From contig CATIUR010000001.1 of assembly GCA_949592205.1 (NCBI GenBank), forward strand, positions 17,747,501-17,811,500: a DNA stretch of 64,000 nucleotides, in the 5' to 3' direction. Shown in pieces: positions 1 through 11,684 of this stretch (the stretch's first letter is position 1; each line of letters opens with the position of its first letter). The notes beneath the pieces were generated by a model. That model was not told the origin of the DNA, ran no database searches, and was given only the letters and a program-made list of their open reading frames with translations. Position numbers and translations under genes: made by a program. Origin of the DNA: Helichrysum umbraculigerum. Lineage: Eukaryota > Streptophyta > Magnoliopsida > Asterales > Asteraceae.

Positions 1-468
1 TATGTGGTTTTATAACCACTATTGTTGTGATATTGTTGCTGCTGTTTTGTTGTTAACAGAGATGAATAGTGAGAGTAGGTTAAAGATTTTAGCATATTGC
101 TAATTTCTGATTGTACATAACTATTAAGTGATTGTAGGTTTCAATTGTTGTTTAATTGATAGTGAATTCACTTGTTAAAGTAAGTGTAATTGGGTGAGTT
201 CTAAATATTTATCTGATTGGTGATAAAGGATTTAGATAAATAGTAGTTGATATGAAATATTGGATGGATGCACTGTATGTGTGCGTAGGAAAAGACAGAA
301 GCATGTTCATGGGAACATGTGAATGTGGAAAGAATCGAACCGATCTAAGGATAGTTGTAAGTTGCTATTGAGGATTAATGTATGCTAAGAGGTATGTGAT
401 TATATCACATTAGTTAGATTGACTGAGGTTAGATTTCGGGGACGAAATCTCGTTAAGGGAGGGAGAGT
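1..468 (+). mobile_element. 3' internal end of a chromovirus-like Ty3 retrotransposon
   Basis: Untranslatable tail of a Ty3 element that continues off the left edge. The mark is the TTTCGGGGACGAAAT-type box at 432-447, which in plant Tekay/Del-like elements lies just before the polypurine tract. A purine run (aagggagggagag, 455-467) follows directly and serves as the polypurine tract for plus-strand priming. The same box plus purine run sits before the LTRs at 31101 and 37376 in this window. No open frame remains, so nothing can be said about pol. Confidence 0.75.
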
Positions 469-2456
469 TTTAACATCCTCGAAATGGACCTAGTTGTTTT
501 ATATTATTTCTTGATTTAAATAAGCATTTAAATGTGTTTAGAAATAATATTATTTGAAATAGTTGAAATAATTGGAATAGGAGTCAAATATTCCAATGTG
601 ATAAGTAAATTATTAATTGTTGTAAATTAATATAGTTGACGGTACAATAAAATGTTTGGACTCGCAAATGGTTTTCGGGTTCCGGACAATAGATTAAGAT
701 GGGGTATTAAATTATACCCGTATAATTGAAGGCGGTTTGTTAGGCCGACTTATATATTTCATTTCCTAATTAGGAAAGTTATTTCCTTTCATTTCCTTTG
801 AAATCTCAAACACAAACTCACAAAAACTATAAATCAAAGTTAAAATCAAAGATTGAAGCTGTGATTGATTCAAGTTTCATCATTATTATATCTCAATTCA
901 GTGTTCTTCAATCAAGAAGTAAGTTGATTTTAATCAATTTGATTGAAATTTGGGTAATTGATTAATTGTAAGAATTTGATGTTAGAAACTTGTTATAACT
1001 GTTACATAATGTTTATGTGAAGTTATTTACTGTTTAAAACTGTTAGAAATCGAGTTTTGATTGTTTTGATGAATTTGGTGCGAGTTAGGGTTTGAGCAGA
1101 TCGCACAGGGCTGGGACGACGAGGGAATCCGGCGGATTCAGGTGAAAATTAGGGAATCCGGTCGGATTCAAGGGAATCCGGCGGATTCAAAGGAAAATGA
1201 CCGGATTCACGAGAATCCGGCGGATTGGGAACCGGATTGCTTAAAAATTGGTCTGATCACAAATTGTGCTGGAAGCGTTAGTGAATCCGGCGGATTAAAG
1301 GGGAATCCGGCGGATTCCCCTGGTTGTCATAGGCTGTTCCAGTGTTTGTTATTTAAAGCTAATCTCCAGCAGCTTTTGTGTTGTAAATATAACTTGAGTA
1401 TGATATGTTATATTTAGTGATTTGTTGCATGTTTATACATGAAATGGTATAGAGTGTTGAGTACCATTTGATTATTAAATACTATTAGATGATTGTTTAT
1501 CATGATTGAAATGGTACAGTGTATAATGTACTATTGTGATATGTTATATGATTATAACATAGACTTATTGTTGTTAATGAGTACTAACTCATTGTTTATT
1601 TGATTGTATTCTCAGATGTGGAGAAGACTCAGTAATATTAGACTTCTGAGCTTGCGGCTGAGGTATTGGTGAGTGGATCTGTAACCTCAGTGTGATTTAG
1701 TTGTAATGATTTGGTTACAACAAGTAATTATAGTATTACTTTGATAGAATGTATTTGTTTGAGATATCTTGCCATGTTAGTTTGGTTGTTTGCTTACTTG
1801 GTTGTTTGAGCTAGTATGTAAGATTCTGAGGTCAACTTGACTTGACGGTTGGACTTGGTTGTTATTGTAGACGACAGGAGATCTTGGAACTTGAAAAGTT
1901 GGTTCAGAGATCTAGGTCGTGTGTGATTAACAACTGGTCATCGGTAATTCTGTATAGGCCAATGCAGATGATTGATAAGAGCTCCTTGAGTACCAAACCG
2001 GTATTAGGGTGTCTTAGCAGCCACCGGTCCTCATGACGATTGATAACGCTTGATTGGAAGTTATTTGATTGAATGATTGGCTGATTGATTTTCTGTTTAT
2101 TGTTATTTGATGTAAACAGATTATTATGCTAAGTTGGACTATTGTTTATAGTTTCATTCACTTAGCTTTATGCTAACCCCACCACAGTTCTTCCTGTAGG
2201 ATAAAATAGATGGGACATGTTAGGCAGGGCAGGAAGTGTTTGGAATTAAAGGAATGTTTGACAGGCTTTTACTCCGATGTTATTTTGATAACTATAGATA
2301 TGTTTTGAATTATATAACACCGAGTTTGTTGAAATGTCATGTATTAAATTTGAAAAAGTTTATTGACATTGTAAAGACATGGATTGTATGTTTGAAATCT
2401 ACGCTTCCGAGTCACAGTTATTATTATAATTGATTAAAGAAACGTGGGGTGTTATA
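469..2456 (+). mobile_element. 3' LTR of a chromovirus-like element
   Basis: The LTR begins at a decayed terminus (TTTAACATCC, expected TGTAACATCC) after the polypurine tract and ends at GGGGTGTTATA (expected TGTTACA), about 1988 bp. Both ends resemble the other TGTAACAYCC...GGGTGTTACA LTRs of this window, but each carries substitutions, so this copy is old. It holds a splice-donor-like GTAAG at 919, the cluster of GAATCCGGCGGATTC motifs at 1120-1320 and a GTGAGT near 1670. The 5' LTR lies outside the window, so no target duplication can be checked. Short open frames inside it are not genes. Confidence 0.7.
1120..1325. repeat. Cluster of GAATCCGGCGGATT near-palindromes in LTR
   Basis: At least six copies or partial copies of GAATCCGGCGGATTC, a near palindrome with a one-base centre mismatch, lie irregularly spaced over 200 bp. 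The unit is specific to this LTR family. Other LTR families in the window carry clusters built from different palindromes. Confidence 0.8.
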
Positions 2457-2815
2457 ATATATGATACTTAAAATTGCTTAATTAAAGGATGATAGTTACT
2501 TACTTAGGTGCATGAATCCTTCTTAGACAATTGTTGCCAACAAAACGCAAATGCATAATGTTGTTGAGAAAGCGAAGGTTAAAGAATAAATTGTTTGAAT
2601 AATAAAAACTTTAAACGAACCTTGACATAATCTTGTAGAACCAAACAATGAGATTGACTATTTATCCAAGATACATTATATATAGGTATATATATACACA
2701 CAATTTCAATGTATCTATTCTATAGAAATTTCATTTTTATACACTTTTCCCTCTATAAATGTAAATTGTAAAATGAAAAAAGATCTTGTATTTAAAAATA
2801 CAGATATATATACAC
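2457..2815. other. AT-rich spacer between LTR end and RPA-like fragment
   Basis: AT-rich sequence with short TA runs near 2680-2700. By position this should hold the third exon and later parts of the RPA-like gene, but I find no further exon with the expected oligonucleotide-binding fold. The gene was probably truncated here, perhaps when the neighbouring retrotransposon arrived. Confidence 0.4.
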
Positions 2816-3121
2816 CTTCCTCAAGCTGATCTTCATAGTCAGGTATCAAAACCTTCTTGATGGAAGCCTGAATTTTGTCACCCTGACATTTTTAAATAAC
2901 AGAAATATTATAAGTAAAAAAAATACTGCTGTAATCAAAATTATATGACAATTAGTGTTTATTACCTCTTCATCAATCAGGATAGTCTCCAAAGAAGCCA
3001 CAATAGTTGGGTTGTTACGATAATATTGCCTCCAAAGTAACAACACCTTAACCTTGATGTTATAGATGTCTTTCTCACCATCTATGTCAGAAACACGATC
3101 GAAACGTTGCACTGTAGTCAT
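2816..3121 (-). pseudogene. Truncated replication protein A 70 kDa-like gene, two exons
   Basis: Two exons on the minus strand resemble the N-terminal part of plant RPA70-like single-strand DNA-binding proteins, a family also common as Helitron-carried genes. Exon 1 (3121-2966, 52 codons) contains IYNIKVKVLLLW, matching the usual I-x-V-x-V-x-x-L-W strand of the first OB fold, and ends ILIDEE before a GT donor. After an 80-bp intron ending in CAG, exon 2 (2882-2816) continues in frame as GDKIQASIKKVLIPDYEDQL, the usual 'LxDexGxxIqAxI' continuation, and ends at a second GT donor. The family is normally several hundred residues long, so only the beginning is left. The start is the first ATG after a good TATA box. 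Family assignment rests on pattern memory without a search. It could be a host gene fragment or Helitron cargo. Confidence 0.6.
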
Positions 3122-3197
3122 GATAAAAATAAAAGTGTAAATCGATTTCGAGAGAAAATGTAGACCTTACTGCTGTGTTGAATGTGACAATGATGTG

Positions 3198-3206
3198 CCT
3201 TTTATA
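3198..3206 (-). promoter_or_regulatory. TATA box of the RPA-like fragment
   Basis: TATAAAAGG on the minus strand, about 80 bp before the exon-1 ATG at 3121. That leaves room for a leader of about 50 bases, a normal plant core-promoter spacing. Confidence 0.5.
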
Positions 3207-3229
3207 ATGGAGTGAAATCAAGGACTCCA

Positions 3230-3955
3230 AGGAATGAAGGTTAAGTCTCACACAAAACCGCGTAGGGTTTGATTACCCAAATCATTTTGGAATCGGTTTC
3301 CATGGATATGATTTTCTATTGTTTGCAAGTAAATCACAAAGGGTTTTTGAATGGAAATTGACCATCTATTTTGGGATACATATCGAAGTCGCAAAGGTTG
3401 GGGAATCAATTTGTATTTTGTATTTTGGGAATCAATTCAAAATTGAAAACGGTTGAAGAGTAAGTTCCAAAAAAATAGGATATTTGGGGATGAAGAAGAC
3501 GCCTTGCGTTCAGTATTTAGTCAACATAAAATATTGCCCTTTTATATTAATTTAATATAATTAAATAATATAATCAATAAGGTATTTAAAAAAAAACAAT
3601 ATGTTGCCCGTCATGCTTTTGCTTTTATATTTTAATAATAAAATAAAGGGATTAAAGGGATAAGGGATATGTGATGTGATGATTTAAAAATTAAAAAAAA
3701 ATATAATCATAAAAGTAAAATAGATAACAAAATATTTTGTTTGAACGTATAGGATAAAACTTGTTGAAATATATATCTCAATAAAAAACTATTTTCAATT
3801 AATATTAATATTAATATATATTATTAAATGAATATATATATATATATATATATGTTAATATATATCTCATAAAAAACAATTTTGAATTAAAATTAATATA
3901 TATTATTAATTATTAAATTAATATATTATAGAATTATTTAATAATATATTAATTA

Positions 3956-4020
<65 letters not shown>
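3230..4020. other. AT-rich spacer with TA microsatellites
   Basis: No gene or element boundary was found from 3230 to about 3800. Pure TA runs lie near 3834-3852 and 3957-4018. The last five bases before 4021 (ATAAT) are the left target-site duplication of the large Tat-like element, so that element landed at the edge of a TA microsatellite. Confidence 0.6.
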
Positions 4021-4021
<1 letters not shown>

Positions 4022-5372
4022 GTTTTGGTCAAAAATTGCCCAAGGCAATTAAGTGATCAAACTTTGAAAGTGAGGTATAGTGCTTGTGGTTACTTCCAAG
4101 ATAATTACGTAGAAACACGATTATCTATATGAGTAAATAAAATATGGTTTATATCTATATAAACGTTGACCCTTGTTAAAGAAATGATTAATAACGAAAA
4201 TAAATGTTTGTAAACAAGATTATCCCAAAAGTTTAAGTAAAATGCAAAATATTTTCAGGATAATGCAAGTTATGCAATAAAAATATGATTACGATCTATA
4301 AAAATGCATGAAACAGAATGATAACGCAATAATTGTGATAAAAAGATGATTAGAAACAAAATAAATACGTATATTTATGATAAATATAAGATAAAATCAG
4401 GATCATGCAGGTTTTATGATCAAAAGATCAATAATATGCAAATTAAACAACGAAAGTGTAAATTAAATGCAATCGACACAAGGATTTACGAGGAAAGCCC
4501 TTGATCAAGGTTGATCGCCGGCATAAAACCTCGGGAAGGATCAATCGATCCTTGTCTTTGTTAATATTATTGCTCAAAATCAGGATAATACAATGAAAGA
4601 GCACAATATGATCGATGTGTGTATGTGATGAATTTGGTGAAAAAGATGAATTAAAGTGTGTTTTGATCGTGTTGAGAGTAGTAGCAGAGTGTTAGAAGTG
4701 AATAATGGTCGTCCTATTCGATCATATTGCCTCGTATTTATACTAAGTCTGAATAACAAATAATTCCTAAAAATCAAGGATCCTCCGAGATCTTCGGGAT
4801 CCTCTCTGAGATATCTTGAGCTTCTACAACGTTCATATTGACCAAATGTGGAACACATGCTGAATTATCCTTGAAATAGTCTCCTTCCAAGAATTTTGGA
4901 GGTGGTTATCCATCCCTCAAACCGCGTATGACCTGGTCAAAAGGAAAGAGAACAACAAGGTAGTAATACATGATCCTGAATATATCCTGGATCCTGATCA
5001 CCCGGGATCCTGAATATCCAAGATCCTAAACATAAACTGATAAATAAATATTAGTAACATCTGATCCCGAGATACTTAACGTATTTGGGATCCTAACCAT
5101 CTGAGATCCTAAACATATGTGAGATCCTGAGTATGTCTAAGATTTCTATAGTACTCAGGATCCTAAATACTCATCCATAACGGGGATCCTTGATCCAAGA
5201 AGGATCCTAGATATATCCAAGATCTTAATAACCTGTATCATATAAGCATAGAATCTCAGGATCCTTAGTCTTAGCTTTATCCTGAACATATGCATGATCC
5301 AAGATATAATTTTCAATATTAACTAGAGACTTCAGGATCCTGTATCCTAACTCTAAAATTTAGCCCCAAACA
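4021..5372 (-). mobile_element. 3' LTR of the Tat-like element
   Basis: 1352-bp LTR, TGTTTGGGGC...GACCAAAACA in its own orientation, near identical to 40719-42074 (about 25 substitutions counted by eye). It is rich in the palindrome GGATCC within AGGATCCTGA-type units, densest between 4780 and 5340. TATA-like and polyadenylation signals were not assigned. Confidence 0.88.
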
Positions 5373-5557
5373 ATTACCCCCAAGTTGTGTTATCTTCAGG
5401 ACCCTGAAGGTGACACAACTTTTAAAAATAAACATTAGACAAATGAGGCATGATATTACCGTGCATTGGCAACCATGACCACGTTGATTGAATTTTTGAT
5501 AAACATAAACCCTTTCATACCTCATTTGCATGACTTCAAACTTCATAATGGCTTTGG
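5373..5557 (-). other. Internal 3' end and polypurine tract of the Tat-like element
   Basis: In minus orientation the last bases before the 3' LTR read ACTTGGGGGTAAT, a plausible polypurine tract. The final TTTGG at 5553-5557 is the left target duplication of the solo LTR that follows. Confidence 0.6.
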
Positions 5558-6484
5558 TGTGACACCCGTCAAATTAGGACTATTAAATTAGTGCCTAATT
5601 ATTTTTAATACATGTAATTAGTTTTGTGTTAGGCTGATTAATGTATCGAAATATATATTGATGAATATATACGATTATGCGATTTGATTAAATCGTACAC
5701 AATTCAAATCGAATGTAATTCGATTCAATTTAAATCGTGAACAAATTTTATTAAATAATATAACTTTATTTAATAACGCAATCATATCCAAAATATTATT
5801 TTTATAATAATTCGTACACAACTCGTAGCGTACAAATAAAATTTACGCGATTAAAATGTAAACACGCAAACAATCCAAAATAAAGAAAAGTTATATTTTA
5901 TAACATCAATATTAAGTATTTTGATAAAATACTTCAACCAAATTATTGAGTAATTATTTACATTGTAAAACGTATAAGTAAATGTTTTTAACAATTATTT
6001 AACGTTTAAACAAACGAGAAAACGAACACCACACGGAGCGAAATCGCAGGAAAAGAAAAATGGGTGAAGCCCACACCCGTGGACCCCACCCAATCGGCCC
6101 ACAAAAGGGGAAAACCCCCTCCCCTCACTTTCATTTTCATCATCATCATCATCTAATTCTCTATTCTCTCTTTCTTTTTCTTTCAAAAACCACAAAACCA
6201 CCAACACTTAAAATCACCAAATAACACCCTTAAACGACCTCAAATAATCACACTCGTTAGGAATAAAAGAACCACGGAATCACGATCTACAACTTCATCT
6301 TTTCGGAATTTTGATTTGCCACCGCGTAAGTTTCCGACAAAACCCAAAACTCTCCGATTTCACTTGTTATTACTTAAATATGGGTTGTTTAAGTTTATAA
6401 TGTCCATATAAGGGTTGGGTAAAAGAATCATACCAAGTGGTCGCCGAAAAACACTTTTTTGGCTCAAAAATCCGTCAACAGCTT

Positions 6485-6809
6485 TAAGTGTCGCAACGAT
6501 GACTGCAGTATAGCGTCACTTCATGCGTCACTTAAGTGACGCATTGAGTGTCGCTAAAAGCCCTAATTTTGCGTCACTTGCCTAAGTGCCGCATAAAACC
6601 CTTTTTTCCCAACACTTGCCTAAGTGTCGCAAATTCAATACCCGTCACTATGAACCGACACTTATAGCGTCACTTGTCTAAGTGACGCCTACAATCGAGA
6701 ACTGATTTCACCCGTCACTAACCTTAGTGACTCATGACACATGTTCCGACACTTACAACCGACACTTCCTTAAGTGTCGCACTCTATGCGTCACTTGCAC
6801 AAGTGACGC
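6485..6809. repeat. AAGTGACGC / GCGTCACTT motif cluster in solo LTR 1
   Basis: Many direct and inverted copies of the 9-mer GCGTCACTT and the related AGTGTCGC pack into 320 bp and continue after the MITE at 7567-7690. Paired copies such as GCGTCACTTGCACAAGTGACGC (split here by a 4-base loop) can form hairpins. The same cluster recurs inverted in the solo LTR at 58351-61035 (59700-60115). Confidence 0.85.
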
Positions 6810-7566
6810 TAGGTCTGTAAACGAACCGAACGAACACGAACGGAGTCTGTTCGTGTTCGTTCATTAAGGTTTTGACGAACAAACGAACGAACACGAACGG
6901 ATAAGCGAACGGATTTTGTTGTTCATGTTCGTTCATTAAGAAAATTTGTTTGTTCACGAACACAAACGGACGTACACGAACAAACACATGATTTAATGCA
7001 TTTCTTCATTAATACCTTAAACGAACCTCAACAAACATAAACGAACATATATATATACACATCTACACATATATATTATATAACTTAAAACTTTGAGATG
7101 CCTATTCAACATTACAAAACGATTACAATATGCAGATAAACTTCTTTGCTTGGTTCGATCGTTCGAAAGAGCAGTACATCTGGAACCAGTGGAGGGAGAG
7201 AGTGGAGATGTATTTGGAGTAGAGGGAAATGTGAGAGGAAATTGTAAGGTAAATATCAAAATATTACTAATATTCTATTTGATATTTAGCTTAATCAAAT
7301 CAAAATAAGATATACAAATATGTATTAATTTAATTAAACTATTAGTTAATAAACGAACATTTAACCGAACGTTCACAAACATGTTATCGAACGTTCACGA
7401 ACGTAAATGAACGAACGAGACCTGTGTTCATGTTCGTTCATATAATTAAACGAACGTAAAAATTTGTTCATGTTCGTTCATATAACGAAACGAACGAACG
7501 TAAACGAACTTCCCGCCGAACAGTTCGCGAATAGTTCGCCGAACGTTCAGTTCGCTTACAGGCCTA
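6810..7566. mobile_element. hAT-type MITE nested in solo LTR 1
   Basis: 757-bp non-autonomous element with terminal inverted repeats TAGGTCTGTAAACGAAC / TAGGCCTGTAAGCGAAC and an 8-bp target duplication AGTGACGC at 6802-6809 and 7567-7574, as expected for hAT. The inside is filled with subterminal GTTCGTTC/GAACGAAC motifs and has no transposase. AGTGACGC is itself a repeated word in this LTR, so the duplication alone would be weak. The same-family solo LTR at 58351 has the site empty, which supports the call. Confidence 0.82.
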
Positions 7567-7796
7567 AGTGACGCCATTAATCAGAATCCGTCATTTCATG
7601 CGACACTTCTTGAGTGTCGCCTAAGCCCTAAGTGTCACTATAAGTGACGCTAAAAACAGAAGGTTTCGAACCAATTTTTACTAAGTGTCGAGACCTAAAA
7701 TTTTATCACTTGATTTCACCCAAATTAAATTCCAGATGCGTTTTTCACCAAAGCAATTTAGTAGAAATAAAAAATTTTTGAGCTGACTTGGCATCT

Positions 7797-7889
7797 CGAC
7801 CCCAACCAGGGGCCAGCCCCTTGGACCCCGCCAGGGGTTGCCACCCCTGGAACCCCACTTACCAGGGGCGCTGCCCCCGGACCCCCGTC
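7797..7889. repeat. GC-rich imperfect stem-loop block in LTR
   Basis: About 93 bp of very GC-rich sequence built from CCAGGGG/CCCCTGG and GGACCCC units, inside an AT-rich LTR. Related blocks sit at 12907-12957, 59472-59567 and, outside any LTR I can define, 52958-53025. Confidence 0.75.
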
Positions 7890-8971
7890 ACCTGAAGCTT
7901 ATAAATACTTTTAAGTATAACTATTTGAAATCAAAATAATAATGTTAAGATTATTACTACAACTTATCACCAACGGGCCGTACATGTTTTCAAAACACAA
8001 GTTAATCAAACAACCAAATCGTAGTCATTTGGACATTATAGTTGAACGAACAACTACAAAGGTAGTCTTTGTAACTACCTACTCATATTAATAACCATCG
8101 CATGTCATGGACACCCTCAGGTTATCTGTGTCCGGACATCTCACTGCTTGATTAAGCATCGTACGTTTATTGACCAAACGCTTCAAGACTCAGGTGAGTC
8201 TCATAGCCCCTCTTTTTACCGCTTTTCACTCAGGGGTGTGATTCAATGCTTATTTTTAACATGTGAACACAAGTACAAACTTTACAATATACTACATGAG
8301 TTGTTTTCCACTAATCATTTCAAAGTTTTCCGTCAGCATAGTTTGGTAATACATTGTAGCGTGATTATTAGTATATGGTACCATATAGGATTGACCCTCC
8401 TCGTCCGGGTTAGCAAGCACTAACTGGGTAAACGGACGTACTAATAATTGTTCAGACGAGTGTAGATTAGGCACTCGTGGAGGCACCTCGCTCGGAATTC
8501 TCTATATGGGACCCGACCCTCGAGTTAAGCTCAGACTATGTGCTCATGGCTGTATACATTACCTATTTATTTGCTGGTTGCAAATCACTACTTAAATCTT
8601 GCGGTTCATACGATATTATCTGATTTCAAACCTGTGAGCTCACCAGCTTTTAGCTGACCCATTTTAACATGTATCACAGGTACCCATCAGTAGATTGGAC
8701 TGTTTTAGGATTTCTATGGCTCGAGTCAGCATGCAGACATTAGAGATTTTCTTGCATTAGTATATTTTGTACAAGTACTCATGTACTGAAATCTCTCATT
8801 TAATCGAACACGAGCTATGTACAGCTTTAAATGTTGTAAACATTTTTATATTAATATATTTTGTTAAAACGACGCATATAGAGTCGTTTGCTATATCTTG
8901 TGTGCTTTGATATTTAATTAGTAACACCCAATCTATGCTTCCGCTAAACAGTAAATTTGGGGGGTGTTACA

Positions 8972-11684
8972 TTTGGCTACCTGTTCTTCATCAAGTTTCT
9001 ACGGAAAATACCACAACAATTTTAATAACCAATAAACATACCTGAATCCTAGGTTTGATCTGATGTCAATATTGCTCGGTTGAGATCCAGTGAAACATTT
9101 CCATGCGATACAACCCTACGGGTTTGTTTCCTTGAGCTTCCTTTCACCATTTTCTTGATTATTCTCTGTGAATCAACTATCTTCATGATCCAGAAGGGAT
9201 GCCCCCATTCCTGTCAATGTTATACATACTTGGGCTGTGCCAATAATAAGGTTAACCTGATATGGTTAGCCATGGTGGTGTTCAAGTGGTTTATGTTGAC
9301 CACTTAGTCACTTTGAACATTTTAATTTCCGCTCATTGAATTTTCATTTAGGATAAGCTAATCTCGAGCGTGGGTTGGCTTGGATCGATTCGTTACACTC
9401 CGTAATGTACGTGGATAACCCGTTAGAGTGTATTGAACGAAACTAAGGGTGGTGTGAATCGAATGGATACCATCTAGTGAGATGGGTTTCAGTGATGAGC
9501 AAGGCTCAAACTCGGATGATAAATGTATAGAGAAAGAGAGCATACAGAGGCTCCTTTTGATTCTCATTGAACAATCTGAAAAGATAAGTTCTTGGTAGTG
9601 AGGAAAACTCACCATGGATGAAGACGATAGAGAGAAAGGGAGCAGGGAGGCTGCCTTCTCACTTGATGTGTGTTATCATCTTCTATTTATCTTCTATATC
9701 AAGGATACTGGAGAGATTACCCCAATATATGTTTATTTCATCCATACCCTCAGAATCCTGAGGAGATTCCCTCAAGATATATTTGAAATAATCCTGTTCC
9801 CAAGATTCCAATATTCTAGGATCCTGGAACAGACTTTCAATCGTAAAATTCCTAAGTAATGTCGGAATCTTGAAAAGTTATTCAAGATACTCAAAGAGGA
9901 AGAAAGCCAAAGAAACCAAGGCTACCAATAAAATTAGGATTTATATATCCTCTGTCTTCAAGATACTGGAGAGATTCCCCCAGTATGTATATGTTTTATA
10001 CTTATGACCAGGATCCTGAGGAGATTCCCTCAGGATGTACAAGAGATAACCTGTTTTTAGGATATTGGGGAGATTCCCCTAATATATGTTTATTCCGATC
10101 ATATCTGTAGGTATTTCAAGATAATGGGAGGATTCCCCCATCACATGCCTACATTACTTATACCTCAAGGATTCTAAGGAGATTCCCTCAGAAAACTTGA
10201 AATAACTTCATACTCAGGATTCCCATATCTCAGGATCCTGAAACATTCTTCAGCTTGAGAAGCATATTAAAAACCATCAACGATGATGGTTATATCCTGT
10301 AATATGACAACATCAAAGATTGCCAAAGTAACGTGAAAACATTACTAACATTTTATAATGACACAATAGTGTCAAAGTCTTTCGAACATCATGATCATTT
10401 TTATGATCTTTGACTCAGAATCCCTGTATCTCAGGATCCTGAAACAAATCTCAATATGTTCAAAGAAGATATCAGGATTTCTCTTGGGATAATCCAGTGA
10501 TCCTGAAATATAATATTGTTATATGATTTCAATAACATGAAAACATTCCAATTATTTTCATAATGCCAAAACATTACGATTTTTTGTTTCTATTTAAGAA
10601 TGGCATAAAATCTGTCAAAAATTTTTAGTCATGTAAAAATATTGCAATTATTTTTGAAAATGTCAAAAATTTTGAATAACATGAAAACATTATTGTTTTC
10701 AACATAATCTTTGGATTATATTAGAAAGATATTTTGGTAATGTGTAAAACATTACAAATCTTAAGAAAACTTTTGATAAATCAATTTTCGTGACATGTAA
10801 ATACCAAACCATTTGGTAATGTGAAAACATTACAACCGTTTGATTCGTGGGCCAAGCCATTTGAGACATGAATATGCCTAACCAATTGGTAATGTGAAAA
10901 CATTACAAACCTTGCGTAATAGATAATGTAAAAATAGTACAAGCCTTGCGTACTTAGTGACGTGAATACGCCAAAACCTTAGGTAATGTGAAAACATTAC
11001 AAACCTTAGAGTGACGTGAAAACAACACAAACCTTAGGTCGGCACCTAGTGCACTCAGTGCCGACAATCGGAAGAGTTTGATCTATAAGTCAATGGAAAT
11101 GAAGTTGTCGGGCACCAGAGGCAACCACGATTCCCTAACCCTGACACTATAATCAAACATCGTGCACACCCGACGGGGTGTGGAAACCCAAATTCTTAGA
11201 GAGGTGTTTATGCGTAAGCAAACCTCTAAACCTTAGAAAATCACTGGGATTCTTAACGGAGGAGAGGTGGCCAACCCCTAATCTTCATTCCATGATCCTT
11301 AGATGCATGAACTACAACAAACATAAGATCTTGGGTAAAGGTGGGTGTTAGTTTGCCTAACACTCATCCGATGCTTAAGTCAGTGTCAGATTCGAATGAA
11401 AATAATAATTATGAAAGATTTTCATTCATATATTAATATATAATTATGATACACACATACATATATAGTAAAGAATATAAAAATTAATAAAAAGTTAAGG
11501 ATCATAGGTGTACCTTTTTATGTTGAATATAAATACTCAACTTACACATGATAGAGTTTTAGGTGAATAGCATTTCAAGATCTTGAAAGTAGTTCCCCAT
11601 CAACATGGCCCCGTTTTCCAGCATCCACGCCAATTAAACATTGATCACAGATAGATAATTGGATGCATCGGTTCTGAACGTTTC
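8972..11684 (-). other. Non-coding internal region of the Tat-like element
   Basis: Some 2.7 kb with no credible open frame. From about 9700 to 10250 it repeats units of the form GGATCCTGAGGAGATTCC with CCTCAGG. From 10520 to 11040 it repeats the hairpin word TAATGTGAAAACATTA (TAATGT and ACATTA arms around GAAA), at least three times in full. This is where pol would be expected in an autonomous Tat element. Confidence 0.6.
10800..11010. repeat. TAATGTGAAAACATTA hairpin repeats
   Basis: Full copies near 10804, 10891 and 10984, each followed by CAA, with looser copies earlier (10540-10760). Each unit is a perfect 6-bp inverted repeat around a GAAA loop, spaced roughly 90 bp apart. Confidence 0.7.

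Larger units (their letters stand above)
5558..8971 (+). mobile_element. Solo LTR 1 (Ty3 type) in the Tat-like element
   Basis: A single LTR, TGTGACACCCG...GGGTGTTACA, 3414 bp including a 757-bp MITE, with no internal domain. It is bounded by identical TTTGG at 5553-5557 and 8972-8976. This is the product of LTR-LTR recombination that removed the element body. In order it has a CT-rich leader (6117-6190), a GTAAGTTTCCG box (6326), AAGTGACGC/GCGTCACTT clusters, a GC-rich block (7797-7889) and the conserved CAGGTGAGT box near 8190. A same-family copy lies at 58351-61035. Confidence 0.92.

Noticed and set aside
6784..7308. ORFs inside the hAT MITE
   Set aside because: They consist of translated GTTCGTTC/GAACGAAC subterminal repeats and have no transposase motif.
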